A DNA stretch of 64,000 nt from Pyrus communis. Taxonomy: Eukaryota > Streptophyta > Magnoliopsida > Rosales > Rosaceae. Of this stretch, positions 32,575-44,388 are shown in pieces. Location: positions 4,763,501 through 4,827,500 of the forward strand of contig NC_084809.1 of assembly GCF_963583255.1 (NCBI RefSeq), written 5' to 3'. The notes below the pieces were generated by a model that ran no database searches, had not been told where the DNA came from, and saw only the letters and a program-made list of their open reading frames with translations. The position numbers were made by a program, and so were the translations under genes. Each line of letters opens with the position of its first letter. The first letter of the stretch is position 1.

Positions 32575-34145
32575 TGGGATTCAAACACACTCAAAACCCC
32601 TAAAATACTCCTAGAGTGAGTTCTTCGGTTCTTCCCCATCTCGAATGTTCAAAACCAATCCATGGAGTCAAGACTAACATAATAACATTCATGCATTTTA
32701 ATTGTGGTTGTGTGCACGAGGTTTACAAACTAAAGAATTTTTTTTTTTTTTTTTAAATCATTCACAAAGGGATGTCAACGTAGATAAAATCGTAACATAT
32801 GCCTTTAATTCATCGGTGCAAGGATGGGCTATTTCCCTGTGTCATGCGAGTCATTATTGTCTTTAAAGAGTTGAAAATCCAAGGGGGAGAGTGATAGTTT
32901 TCCAGCGTGCCAACGTTCCTTTAAAACTGTAGGCTAGTTAGCATGTTTTGACTCGATGCAATAGGCAATAGCTGCCAAGAGTCATGCCGCGCACCATTCT
33001 CATATCCGGTCCCATATGTTACAAGGTAGAAAATAAAATGTTAGGGTTTTGTGTATAAGTAAATACTTTTAACGACTTAAACTAAAAGTTAGCATATAGA
33101 AATTTCACCCAAGCACCGAAAAGAGCTTTTGATAATAACACCTTTGATACTCTTAACTCCAAGCCCAAACAAATTCTTAAACCTCACCAAAAATGAATAT
33201 CCCGATAATAATTCTTTAGTTAATGATTTTCACGTTCTTTATTTTTAGCAGCTTTTAAGTTGAATAAATCGAAAGATACTCGTTGAACACAATTAAAGAA
33301 ATGAGTGCAAAAAGTAGATAAATCTGCATGTCGACCAATTTTCTATATTTTGACACGAAGACACCCACCGTATCATTGTGCCACAAAGCAAAAGAAGAAA
33401 ACGAAAGTTGAAAAATCTGCATGTTGATCAATTTTCCATGTTTTGACACGATTACACCCACCATTTCACTGCACCACAATTAAAGCATGATTACTGGCAG
33501 AGTTATGCTGACTCTAATCCCAAATATAATATAACTTCGTGCAACCAATCTACTTAAAGCAAACAACTTATGTCTTATGCGGTGGTTCAATGGACGCGAG
33601 CACATAGAATGATATAGAATTGCATGAAGTCAAGGACTCTAGGCAACCTTTAAAGCCATAAAGTGTTTTGGTTGGTTGTTTGGTTTTGGCATTCCATGTT
33701 TCCAACTAACAAGATGAACTAGTCATATTACACAGAGCTACCCTAAACTAATAAAGCGAGGTTTTGGTTGATGCAAGGACCACCAAGGACACTTCTCTTC
33801 TCTATTTTTATAATTTTTATTGACATTATCCACAAAAGCCCTCAATAGGCTTGTCCTTCTAGTCGACATAAGCCATATCTCTCTACTTCTACAGACTCAT
33901 CCTTTTTACTTTTCCTTTCTACCAACTTTTTCCAGAGAACAAGTCTAGGGGAGGATCGCAGCTCGCAATAGTGTTCTCGTGTCACAGAATTCCTTCTCAT
34001 CCAGTACATATCCTGAGCGCATCATTAGTATTATAAGTAGAGTGGGATATACATAGTCGTATGCAACATTCTCTCCCAATTTGTTGACAACCCAATGTGG
34101 TCAAGAGAAATGACCACACGTTAGGGGTAGGCCAATATTAAAGAA
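32575..34145. other. intergenic with a tandem pair
   Basis: No gene seen. A diverged direct repeat (AAATCTGCATGT.GA.CAATTTTC...GACAC.A..ACACCCACC) lies at about 33320-33387 and 33412-33480. Confidence 0.5.
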
Positions 34146-34445
34146 AGAGTAATGTTATTCATACCATGTTTTTATATCACATTTCTATACCACCTTACGT
34201 GACATCTAATTTGGACAGCCACATCATTTGAAAAATTTGTAAAACCCAAGGAAATGAATAAGAGAGACTCCTCGTATACCACAATCATCATTTAATTAAT
34301 TAGTTTTTCTTAATTATTAGTTTATTAAATAATGAACTAAATTTAAAATTCTGATTAATTCAAATGATGTCTCTGTCCACATCAAATACCACCTAACATG
34401 GTATAAAAATGTAGTACAAAAACATAGTATGAATAGCATTACTCT
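34146..34445. mobile_element. MITE with AGAGTAATG(T/C)TATTCATAC ends
   Basis: The left end AGAGTAATGTTATTCATACC and the right end, reverse-complemented as AGAGTAATGCTATTCATAC, are inverted repeats extending about 100 bp inward. About 300 bp long, no coding capacity. Confidence 0.75.
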
Positions 34446-34828
34446 AAGAGAAATATTAAATTAAAAAATTGCAAAAGCATAGGGCAATTTCCTCGTCTCC
34501 CCAAAGTTCCATAGACGGTCAAGAGAACATATAATAATTTACACAAACCACTATAAACTCATGATTCAAAGAGCCTCTCTCTAACCTCACCCGTCTCTAC
34601 TACAAAGTCCCAACAAAAGGAGTCAAAGTCATTCATCACATACCCTCATCTACTGACCTCAAACATGAGCTCAACACTAAAACACCCTAGCAAATAACCA
34701 CAATCCTTAATCAGCCGCATCGGCTAATTAAACTCCAAAACAAAAGGTCAACGAAAACCAGATGATCCGATAAGAGGAGTTCAGCGGTCCATCACTTTCA
34801 CTTTCAAGTGAAGGAGTTCTTTTAAAAC
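34446..34828. other. 3' flank of the DUF789 gene
   Basis: No separate gene recognised; it probably holds the 3' UTR of the minus-strand DUF789 gene. Confidence 0.45.
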
Positions 34829-37211
34829 TTAAAGGTAGTGGCACTGGCCACGCCGAATAGCTGTGAAATAGTTGAAGTCATGGTGCTGGACCCTAAGCTG
34901 CTTTAGCCAAGAATCCGCCACGCTCAATAGCGACATGAGCCTCTCTCGGTCCTTTCCACAATTGCCTGATACCCACACATTTCCTTGCATCTTGTAAGTG
35001 GCCAAACCAAATGGAGGGAGAGAGATGCCTTCCCCTTTCTTACGCTTCTGTTGTTCGTTGTTCCCAATATCATCCTCAAGGTCCATGTCTACATAGAGTG
35101 CATATCAGGCATGTAAGTACATATCATGCATATACATAGCTATCGAAGAACTTAGATATTTATGATGAAAAAGGCTTGAGCATGGAAACAAAACTAAGCG
35201 AAATGGACTTGGAGAATACATACCTTGAAAAGAAGATGAAAGGGTGTGGTAAGTGAGGAAGGATGTGGACAGATCCTTTATAGTCCTTCCCATTGGAATG
35301 TGATAAATTGGATACCTGAAAATAATCACATCAACAAAGTTAAATAACTTTTGCTTTATCCTAATAAGGAAGCATGCTCGTCTGTGTAATCACGGTCATT
35401 TATAAGCAGCACTTATTCTCTACAACGTGTAATTATAACCGACGTCGGAGTGATTTTCCAAAAATGTTGCCCATTCAGTGCTTTCACAAGCAACAAAACA
35501 ATAAAGTTAAGTAGTATGCTCAAGACAAATTGCACGCTTTACTCTGATTCTATTTTGGTAATTATTTGGGTGTCACATCACATGTTAAGGCATGAGAGAG
35601 AGAGATGTACCAAGCAACAGCCATCCAACTAGCTGGTGAGAGATCAACGCTCCTTAATGACATCAAGCCAGGGTATCTTTGAGCTAACGAATTGATCTGA
35701 AAGCATATAACGAACAAAGTGTCAATCAAACCGACATACTTTTAGTATGCCTGTAACAATATGGAGTCTGAGAAACTAACAAGCATAAGTGGTCACGATC
35801 GTCCAAAAAATTAGAACCTCATATCTTGAAGCGTATTATATAATATTCTTCTTACAAAGAAAGAGTCAAAAAGATAAAAGAACAACCAAAACAAGAACAT
35901 ATTCTCATGAAGAGAGATGGATTTCAACATATCATGGTCAAAAGTTTAGATACCTAAACAGGAGAAAGTAATCATGTGACTATAACAAACCCGTTAATTT
36001 ATTACTACTACCAAGTTTAATCAGATAAGACACCAACCAAACCGGAAAAAAAAAAAAAAAAAAAAAAAAAAGAAAGGCACAAAGTAAGGGTTGCACAAGA
36101 GGAAAATGAACAACAAAAGGATACCTTATCCATGAGAGGAACTCTTCCATAGGGAGTAGATCTCTCAAAATACTCAAAATATAGGCACCCTAATCTATCA
36201 TTCACATGCCAGAGATTGTCTTGCTCGAACCCGCCATCTTCCGAAGAGCATCCATCCCATCTCCACAACTTATCACTTTCACTCTCAAAGCTGCACGAAT
36301 CGCTAAACGAATCCCTAGTCTCGCAGTCGCCTGATTCGGCCTCTTCCCTGAAAAATTCATTGGAATGTGATTCTGCCATTACAGCAACTTTACAAAGACA
36401 GTTACCCCTTTTTGCTAGTAAATTACACGAAATTACAATAAGTAAAACTGTATCCGATGGCGATGGGCATAGAATCACCAAATCAAAGTAGTCCAACTAA
36501 CCCATATCAGAATCTTAGCATTTCGATTGTCTACAACAATTCACAACCAAAACTTAATTGATTCAATATCGGTTTTAAGCCAATTCAAACCAGCATTTAC
36601 AAATTCGATCACCACAACAATCAGGTTGCGAAAATCAAGCAGACACAGCTACTACAAAGTACAAAGGCAATTTAATTTCAACATTTTAACCCGAAAAGCG
36701 AAATTGCTTGTGTGAGACCTGAAATATTGATACCTGAAGCTATTCACAGATGAATTGCTAGTGAAAATTTGGATAGCAGAGAGGTAAGGCACATAGTACT
36801 GCACAAGGGTCTCGCCGCTGTCCATGGCGATCGGAACTCCGGCGCCATAAGCACTCCATTCATCATAGCAATTCCAGAGATCACTCAATGTGAAATACTC
36901 AACCTTTTCTCTCTCCCACGGATGCCATAGCCGATTGAGGTTCCTCATCTCAGACTGCAACACCAAACGTCCAAAAATAAAGAAAAATCAGCATACAAAT
37001 TGATAAAAAAAATCATTCATTCAAAAACAAGCCAGAAACAGAAAATCAGGCTGCAGCACAATCAGCAATACAAAATCAGCTTGCAAATTGATGAAACAAC
37101 CCTAAACAGTAAATTACAAACCTTGGGTAGGAATTGGGGTCGGAGCACTGGGGTTGTACAATGGAGGAAGCAGTCAAGGTTTGATTGCATTGACCCTTTG
37201 TCCAAAATCAT
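34829..37211 (-). CDS. DUF789 family protein
   Basis: Six exons on the minus strand: 37122-37211, 36734-36954, 36125-36347, 35611-35696, 35224-35315, 34829-35088. They join in frame to 323 residues with GT-AG introns. The start is [18 protein letters not shown], where [13 protein letters not shown] is the family's N-terminal motif. Other family blocks are [20 protein letters not shown] (53-72), [53 protein letters not shown] (about 198-214), [13 protein letters not shown], and near the end [16 protein letters not shown] and [21 protein letters not shown]789 proteins are plant proteins of unknown biochemical function. Exon 3 encodes a Ser/Asp/Glu-rich linker. Intron 3 contains a pure A/T run of about 28 bp (36044-36071). 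The upstream region is rich in GA repeats. Confidence 0.92.
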
Positions 37212-38140
37212 TTCTTTTTCTTTCCTCTGCAATTCTAGAGAGAGAGAGAGGGGAGAGAGAAAATTTGAGTTTTTCGCTCACCCTGAATCAGAGAGAGAAA
37301 AAAATGTTTCTCTCACCCCAACCAGGAAAACAGAACGAGCCTTCTAAAAGAGAAAAAAACAGAGAGAGAGAGAGAAAGAGAGAAAGGAGAGGAGAGGAGA
37401 GAGAAACAGAGGAGAGAGAAAGCGAGAGAAATGGGAAAGAGAAGAGAGACTGAATGTCGGGATTAGATTTCCCTTGACAAGTGAGAGAAAAATGGGAAAT
37501 GGGCCTACGAAAGAGTTCTATTTTTTAACGTTTGGACACAACAATTCACGGGCGAGTCTTCGCTTCTCCGTTTTTTCTCTTCACAGATAAGAGTCTTCGC
37601 TGGCAATGCTATCAATTCCCAACGGATTTCCGTTGGCCGGAGAATTCAAATTCCGGTCAATCCTCCGGACACGGAATTCTCTCCCTGTTTTTTCGGGTTT
37701 TTGTAATCGTTTTTCTCTCTTCACCAACCTTAAAGAAAACTTTAAGTCCCTTGATCACAGTCACGACAATTCAACGTTAAACCTTGAAGCTAAATCAATC
37801 CCACAAATCAAAATTATAAAAAACCCAGAAGAAAAAAACCTGCCTTTCAATCGAATTTTCCCGAGAAAATGACAGAAAATTTTTAGAAAACCAGAACAAA
37901 AAGAGCTGAAAACCAAGTTTTCTGCGCGAGAGATTTCTGGGTTTTTGTAGTTTGGCAACCAAAGACACGATTTTGTAACAGAACTGCGAGAAAATGATTC
38001 AACTTTTCCGGAAAAGCAGAGAAAGCAAAGGAAAAAAACCAAACAGAGTGTGAGAGACGGTGGGAGGAAAGAAGGAATCAGAGAAAATAGCAACTGAGGT
38101 TTATGTTGTAGAAAGAGCGAGATTTTGTAGAGATAATGGA
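37212..38140 (-). promoter_or_regulatory. 5' leader and promoter region of the DUF789 gene, GA/CT rich
   Basis: Long GA/CT stretches (37236-37260 and 37360-37446) sit just upstream of the start codon; on the minus strand this is a CT-rich leader. Up to about 38100 the composition is less AT-rich than the flanks, with phrases typical of leader exons, so a 5' UTR intron is possible. I could not fix the transcript start. Confidence 0.45.
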
Positions 38141-38339
38141 TTTGGATACCAACAATAATTAAGGCATCAGAATACCAGATTTATTATTTATCAGACTCAT
38201 CTGTCTCAATCAAAGGCCCCTCCTCCCTCTAAAAAGATGAACCATATAAATTTATGAATTTTCTTTCTTGTTGCTTATATTTTTAATTTCCGTGGATTTT
38301 TTTTTAAATTTCTTTGGATATTATAATATCTTTAAGATG

Positions 38340-39117
38340 AAAGCCAAATTATCCTCTAAAATTTCCCCTCCCAAACCCACTCCAACCCAAGGGAAAATTT
38401 TGGGCTAAATACTAAAAGCTAAACCAATGCCAAATTCCCCCCAAAATTTAGTTCAAAAATCGAAGTGGACTCCACTCAATATTTATCAGAATTTAAATTT
38501 TTTTAGATTAAAATATTAATAAAATTAATTTACGATGATCTACATATTTTTTTTTAATTTAATTTAGCAAAAAAAATAGCCTAAGTTCATTCTTTAGATC
38601 ATCTCCAATGGTTGGGTTAAAAGTCAAATTTTTTAGCCCGAAAAATTTAGCTTTTAACCCAAAAACAGTTTTTCTACTCCAACCATTATACCCTAAAATT
38701 TTAGCCCGGGATTATTAAAGAATGAATTTAGGCTTTTTTTTTTGTTAAATTAATTTAAAAATAAATAAATATGTAGACTATCGTAAATTAATTTTATGAA
38801 CATTTTAATCTAAAAAAATTTAAATTCCGACAAATATTGGGTAGAGTCCACCCCGATTTCTGGGCTAAATTTCGGGGGGAATTTGGCATTGGTTTAGCAT
38901 TTAGCATTTAGCTCAAAATTTCCCCTTGGGTTGGAGTGCGTTTGGGGGAAATTTTGGGATGTAATTTGGCTTTTAGCCCACCATTGGAGTTGGTCTTAAT
39001 AATCTCGGGCTAAAATTTTAGGCTAGAACGGTTGGAGCAGAAAAGATGTTTCTTGGTTAAAAGCTAAATTTTCCGAGCTAAGAAATTTAGTTTTTAGCCC
39101 AACCATGGGAAATGGTC
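38340..39117. mobile_element. two interleaved inverted-repeat MITEs
   Basis: Outer element arms: about 38340-38592 pairs with 38716-38995. Inner-type element arms: 38597-38714 (GATCATCTCCAATGGTTGGG...) pairs with 38999-39117 (...CCCAACCATGGGAAATGGTC). The order is A-left, B-left, A-right, B-right, so the arms are interleaved rather than simply nested. Both belong to a family with TTTTAGCCC and CCAATGG ends. No coding capacity. Confidence 0.65.
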
Positions 39118-39339
39118 TAAGAGCATCTTCAATGAAAAATGTTAAAAAATAAATGTCAAATATTAATTTGATAGATAACGTAATAATGTCAGATTTTTTC
39201 TTTTTCCAACTGATGTTTTTTTTTATTATAAATGATATTTGTAAAGCTCATTTTAAAAATAAATCAATTAAAATAATTTTTTAAGATCTATAATTAATGC
39301 ATTAATCAGACCTACACAATAAAATAATTAAAAATTATT

Positions 39340-40500
39340 GGGTAAATTATAGTTTACCATCTCAGGTTTGAGGTCTATTACAACCTCATAGAACATCTTC
39401 AAAACACTTCACTTTCATACCTCACATACTATTTTATTTCAATATAATACATCTGTTACATTTTCCATCTATTGTCCTGTTAAGAGCTGACGTAACTGCC
39501 ATATTTATTTCACGTGGCTAAATAATTTAAATAATTTAAAAAATAAGAAGAAAGAACCCAAAAACCCACCCATCTCCCTTTCCTCCACTTTTCACCTCAC
39601 CTCCCATCCAAAAACCCACCCCCACTGCATGTTCTTCTTCTTCCGCCTTCGAGCGGTCCCTCACTCTCATAGGTCTCTCCTTCTTCTTCCTCCCTTCATC
39701 TCTCTCTCGCTCCAACATCTTCTTATCCACCTAAGAGGCTTGTTAACTGAAGACGGTGTTACGGATGTCCCTGAAATTGGGGTCTCAATGTTTAAACAGA
39801 TTAAAGAACGAGAGGTGTCGGGGATGAATGTGCATAGGCCGTTGGAGCCTCTGTGGTCCTCGAGGCTTACCATTGTCGAAAACGATGAGAACTTTGCCAA
39901 GGGAAGTCAAGTCCGAGACGGGGCTCTTCGATTCGAGGGCTTGGGGTTTGAAAATCACCAAGCACATACTTGTGTTTGTTCCACGAGAAACATTGGGTCA
40001 TGGTGGTGGTCTAACATTGACGGGGAATGATGGTGTTGCCACCGTTGGAATCGTATGGGTGCATAGGGAATCGTCGGAGAAGACAATGAGCAGTGGGAGC
40101 AACCACCTGGGAGGTGGGGATGGGGTGGGGCTTGCGGGGGAGGTGGGGGTGGGGTGGGTTTTTGGATGGGAGGGGAGCTGAAGAGTGGAGGAGAGGGATG
40201 TGGGTCACCGCGGGGGGGGGGGGGGGGGGGGGGAAGAGGGAATGGGTTTCTGGGTTCTTTCTTTTTAAAAAAAAAAAAAAAAAACTTTTTAAAATTATTT
40301 AAATTATTTATTAATTGTTTAGCCACGTGGCACAAATGTGGCAGTCACGTCGGCTCTTAACTGAACAATTGATGAAAAATGTAACGGATGTATTATATTG
40401 AAATAAAATAGTACGTGAGGTATTACAGTGAAATGTTTTGAAGATGTTGTATGAGGTTGTGATAGATCTCAAACCTGATACGGTAAAGTGTAATTTACCC
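39340..40500. mobile_element. Mutator-like element with ~200-bp TIRs and captured-looking interior (Pack-MULE-like)
   Basis: The left end GGGTAAATTATAGTTTACC and the right end GGTAAAGTGTAATTTACCC are inverted repeats of about 200 bp. AAAATTATT flanks both sides (39331-39339 and 40501-40509), a 9-bp TSD diagnostic of MULEs. The interior (about 39600-40250) is much more GC-rich than the surroundings and has open stretches such as GVSMFKQIKEREVSGMNVH and GLTLTGNDGVATVGIVWVHR, as expected for captured gene fragments. I do not recognise the source gene. No transposase is present. Confidence 0.85.
40212..40233 (+). repeat. homopolymer run of 22 G
   Basis: An uninterrupted G tract in the MULE interior. 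It could form a quadruplex or be a consensus/assembly length artefact. Confidence 0.9.
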
Positions 40501-40509
40501 AAAATTATT

Positions 40510-41352
40510 TGAGAGCACATTTTCTCATATGTCAAATTTGACATATGAAAACTCATATATCAATCCACATAAGATTGACATATGGGTTAGAGCTTGCTCC
40601 TACCTTCAAATTTGATTACATGACATTCCACTTAGGATTTGATATCTCCTTTAGACATGGTCTAAGAAATGAGATATCCACACACATTTTTTACTTCTCA
40701 GACACCTTTCTATTCGGTCGTCGGATCAAATGAATTAAAGAAGATTAAAGGACAAAAATGAACAAGAGGTGTGTGAGAATTAAAAATAAATGTGTAGATA
40801 GCATACCCTATCCTTAATACAATCCAATAGGAGAAGACAAGCTTTGGTATAAAGAAAATTTTATTTATTTTGACCTAAAGATCATGAATTTGAGTCGTGA
40901 TAACAACTCTTTGTAAAATAAAAAGTAAAATTGTGTACGATAAATGATCTCCTACCTTCGCAAAGCGCAAACCTTATTGGTTTGAGTCGCCCTTTAATTC
41001 AATAGGAAATGCAGGCAGTAGAAGATTTTTTATTTTTATTTTTCTTTAACTGGATGAGACTTGGTCCATGGCTTGCTTGGTAAGTAGCATAATCGCCTTT
41101 GAATTCTTTATTTTCTTTTCAACACTGCAATTATCATAACAAAAAATTAAATAAATAAATAAATAATAGGAAAAGGGGGATTTGAAAGGAAAAAAATCGT
41201 GCTTAATTTGGTTCATAATATTGCCAAATAATGTCGAAACTCTTTATCTTATTTTAACCGAAAATTAATATGTTTTTAACTGAAAAACAGTTTTTACAAG
41301 TAGAATTATGGATTTATTTTTTGACTAAGATAAGATCATAAAATTCTTTATG

Positions 41353-41385
<33 letters not shown>

Positions 41386-41780
41386 TATTAGCACTCCAAA
41401 AATCTCATTCTACACTCCTATGTATTTTTCCTTTCTAATTATAAAAAACTTGAAGTGCAAAATGAGATTTTTAGAGTGTTAATAACAATTCCAAAACAAA
41501 ACAAAGAAACCCTCAAAAATTGAGCGGAGTAAAATTAATGCATTTATCTTCTTCTTCTTTTTTTCCCCACATAAATTAATGCATTTATCACTACACCACA
41601 TTCAACAATAAGTTATGAAGATTTCTATAACTTCATTAGTGGCCAATCTCAACCTCTGGGAGTTGTATTTGCGTTTTATTTTCTAGGAGTTTTAAAGCCA
41701 GTCACAAGAGGTTGTCCATGTTTCAATTTTTTTTAGGCGAAGCGGCAGTGTTTATTGATAAAATTAGGCAGTATTATAAT
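40510..41780. other. intergenic with MITE and long A tract
   Basis: No gene recognised. An A-run of about 35 bp lies at 41346-41380. A short palindromic MITE lies at about 41384-41492 (TTAGCACTCCAAAAATCTCATT...AATGAGATTTTTAGAGTGTTAA), a relative of 59792-59908. Confidence 0.5.
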
Positions 41781-41947
41781 GGTAACGCTAAGGATATCAA
41801 ATTTGAAAACTAAATTTGCAAACTAAATGATGTGTTATCAATAAGAATAAGCACATTTATCAACGTGTCAGTAATAAATCAATTATCAACTTTCATATAT
41901 TTTAGTTTTCAATACTTTTTTTACAAATTTAATTTTCTTAACATTAC
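41781..41947. mobile_element. small MITE (GGTAA(T/C)GC..AAGGA family) truncated at the Cassandra insertion
   Basis: Starts GGTAACGCTAAGGATATCAAATTTG; ends AAATTTAATTTTCTTAACATTAC right at the Cassandra TSD. Related to 47213-47570. Confidence 0.55.
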
Positions 41948-42013
41948 TTGTGTGACATCCCACATCGCCCAGGGGAGCGATCCTTAAATATATATTCTCA
42001 TCTCTACCCAATT

Positions 42014-42298
42014 TGTCACATCCCGGCCCGGGCGGGACCACTTCACGGGCCTGCTCCACCACCGTAGCACGATATTGTCCGCTTTGGGCTTACCATTCCC
42101 TCACGGTTTTGTTTTTTGGGAACTCACGAGCAACTTCCCAGTGGGTCACCCATCATGGGATTGCTCTAGCCCTCTTCTCGCTTAACTTCGGAGTTCCTAC
42201 GGAACCCGAAGCCAGTGAGCTCCCAAAATGCCTCGTGCTAGGTAGAGATGAGAATATATATTTAAGGATCGCTCCCCTGGGCGATGTGGGATGTCACA
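42014..42298 (-). repeat. Cassandra 3' LTR
   Basis: TGTCACATCCC...GGGATGTCACA on the plus strand. The 5S-like core (minus strand GAACTCCGAAGTTAAGCGAG and GATGGGTGACCCACTGGGAA) lies at about 42133-42198. Confidence 0.92.
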
Positions 42299-42369
42299 AT
42301 CCACCCCCCTTTGGGGCCCGACGTCCTCGTCGGCACATTTCCGGCCAGGGATAGGCTCTGATACCAATT

Positions 42370-42654
42370 TGTCACATCCCCGCCCGGGCGGGACCACTTC
42401 CCGGGCCTGCTCCACCACTGTAGCACGATATTGTCCGCTTTGGGCTTACCATTCCTTCACGGTTTTGTTTTTTGGGAACTCACGAGCAACTTCCCAGTGG
42501 GTCACCCATCATGGGATTGCTCTAGCCCTCTTCTCGCTTAATTTCGGAGTTCCTACGGAACCCGAAGCCAGTGAGCTCCCAAAATGCCTCGTGCTAGGTA
42601 GAGATGGGAATATATATTTAAGGATCGCTCCCCTGGGCGATGTGGGATGTCACA
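42370..42654 (-). repeat. Cassandra 5' LTR
   Basis: Same length as the other LTR and differing at only a handful of positions, so the insertion is fairly young. 5S-like core at about 42489-42554. Confidence 0.92.
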
Positions 42655-42960
42655 ACTTGTATTATAATATTTAAAAAATCTATTCTGAATTAAATTCGAA
42701 AGTTCCTCAAACCAATAAAAATTAAAAGCTGACGACGAAGTCAACTTAAAACTTACAAAGCCAACTTAGCCATTTTACATGTTATTGTATTGGCAAATCT
42801 ACGAATATGACAAACTAGGGATGACTCAATTTTTTTAGTGTCCTCTGCAATCAATCTCGGTGGGGTGGGGGTGGTTTAAGGCTGGCAAGAGACTGCACCA
42901 CCACCAACGCATCACTCTCAAGAACCACCTTCTAATCTCACCATTCTTTTTTTTTATTGG

Positions 42961-43092
42961 AATTTTAACGAAAAGTTAATAGTATTGTTCATTTTAACGA
43001 AAAATTATATTTTTACACTAAAAAATCAATTCTAATACTATTCACTTTACCTTTTATTCATTAAAACTCAAAGTTTTCAAACCCTTTTTAAT
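42961..43092 (+). mobile_element. TTTTAACGAAAA-family MITE, copy 1
   Basis: AATTTTAACGAAAAGTTAAT...TTTTTACACTAAAAA...ATACTATTCACTTTACC...AAAACTCAAAGTTTTCAAA. Four other copies lie in this window. Confidence 0.65.
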
Positions 43093-44233
43093 ATTTTTTT
43101 TTTCTCCTTTGTAAATATCTCACAATTTATTCTTATATACTTAAATTAGAGATTCCGCCATTTCCAACTTCTAAAATTATGGACCCAAAAAGTGCAAGTA
43201 TTCTCTCTCTTTTAGCAAGAAAATGCAGGCAATTCATCACTAGTACATCTCATAATTGCATCATTTTATTTTATGCCAATAAAATAAATAATATATCATC
43301 GCATGTCCCCTAACACAATAAAAGAAATAAAATAGTCCAATCCTCTACACTTTTCATATCATATTAAATTTATGTTTATGATGTCGACAAAAACGTGTCA
43401 TTTTTGTTTAGAATGTGAAGAAATTGACAAGAAAATATGGATTTTAGGCCCAGGAGATCAAGACTGAGAAGGCGAACCATACCTACTCCAATTGAATTAA
43501 TTTGTAATTATTTTAGTAATACTGTTTTTGTTCCATAGCTGCGGAACATTAACTAGTTAATTTCACTTATTAATAATATTATTTCCTATCATAATAATAT
43601 TATTTCCTATCACAGTCAAAGTCATTGCTGCAAGGCAAACTAAGGTTCGAGGAGAAGAAGCAAATCTTGGCATTTGGGAAACCGCGTGAACGTAACAACA
43701 CCACCACTGTCGCAAAATAATAGGTAAAATACAACGACGTAGAATGTCTGTAACTCCCCTTCCCGCTTTAATATACAGAAGCAATTAGCTTTGAGTATAT
43801 ATTATTTAAAAAAAATATTTAATTTGTCAGCAATTACTCAACAGTATGAACAAGTAGATAGATATCCAGCACGACAGCGTTGATGTGGAGTGAGTTGATC
43901 TTGAGATTGAAAATGAGAGTGGGTCCCTTCCAGTTTGACGAGTAGCTTGATGGCATTGGGTTTTGCAGGTGATAAGTCTGACAGTGATGTGTATGAACAT
44001 GTAGAAGATCATATGCATCCGAATTTTATGCAGATAACACCACGAAAGATTAAGACACTTGTTTAATCCTAAGTTTAGAAGACAAAGTTTTGGGGTATGA
44101 TGTGTCGTTTTGGCAACATGTTTCACGCTTTCTATGCGTCCTTTTTGAATAATAATATATAAAAAAATAAAAGTCACTTTTATCTTATTTTCTTCGGTTA
44201 CCTTCTTCAATTTCAAATCTAGAATTAGCTTAA

Positions 44234-44388
44234 GGAAAATTAATAAAAAAATATTTGAAAACTTTGAGTTTTAACGATAATGACAAAATAAAGGGTAAAG
44301 TGAATTGTACCAACATTGACTTTTTAGTGTAAAAATATGATTTTTCGTTAAAATGAACAGTACCGCGAACTTTTCGTTAAAACTCTCA
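44234..44388 (-). mobile_element. TTTTAACGAAAA-family MITE, copy 2
   Basis: Opposite orientation to copy 1: GAAAACTTTGAGTTTTAACG...GTAAAAATATGATTTTTCG...CTTTTCGTTAAAAC. Confidence 0.65.

Larger units (their letters stand above)
41951..42654 (-). mobile_element. Cassandra TRIM retrotransposon with an extra inverted LTR end
   Basis: Two 285-bp LTRs (42014-42298 and 42370-42654) flank a 71-bp interior with a tRNA-Met PBS (42354-42366) and, on the minus strand, a GGGGGG-containing polypurine tract next to the 3' LTR. The LTR carries the 5S-rRNA-like region that defines Cassandra. On the left, 41951-42008 is an exact inverted copy of the LTR end 42241-42298. It is joined through CCAATT (the PBS-side flank of an LTR) to the 3' LTR. 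The TSD ACTTG (41946-41950 and 42655-42659) encloses this extra piece, so it was present when the element integrated. The inverted piece matches the left LTR (GAGATGAGAAT) and not the right one (GAGATGGGAAT). Confidence 0.92.

Noticed and set aside
36017..36496. 159-residue minus-strand frame taken as a separate protein
   Set aside because: Its middle is DUF789 exon 3; the N-terminal and C-terminal parts are intron sequence beyond clear splice sites.
39955..40335. Proline-rich minus-strand frame
   Set aside because: Produced by the poly-G tract and low-complexity G-rich interior of the MULE.
42133..42198. 5S rRNA gene
   Set aside because: The 5S-like sequence sits inside each LTR, lacks the full 120-bp gene, and is the known hallmark of Cassandra.
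42013..42674. Long open frames on both strands in the Cassandra element
   Set aside because: They run through LTR and PBS sequence and repeat identically in both LTRs; Cassandra has no proteins.
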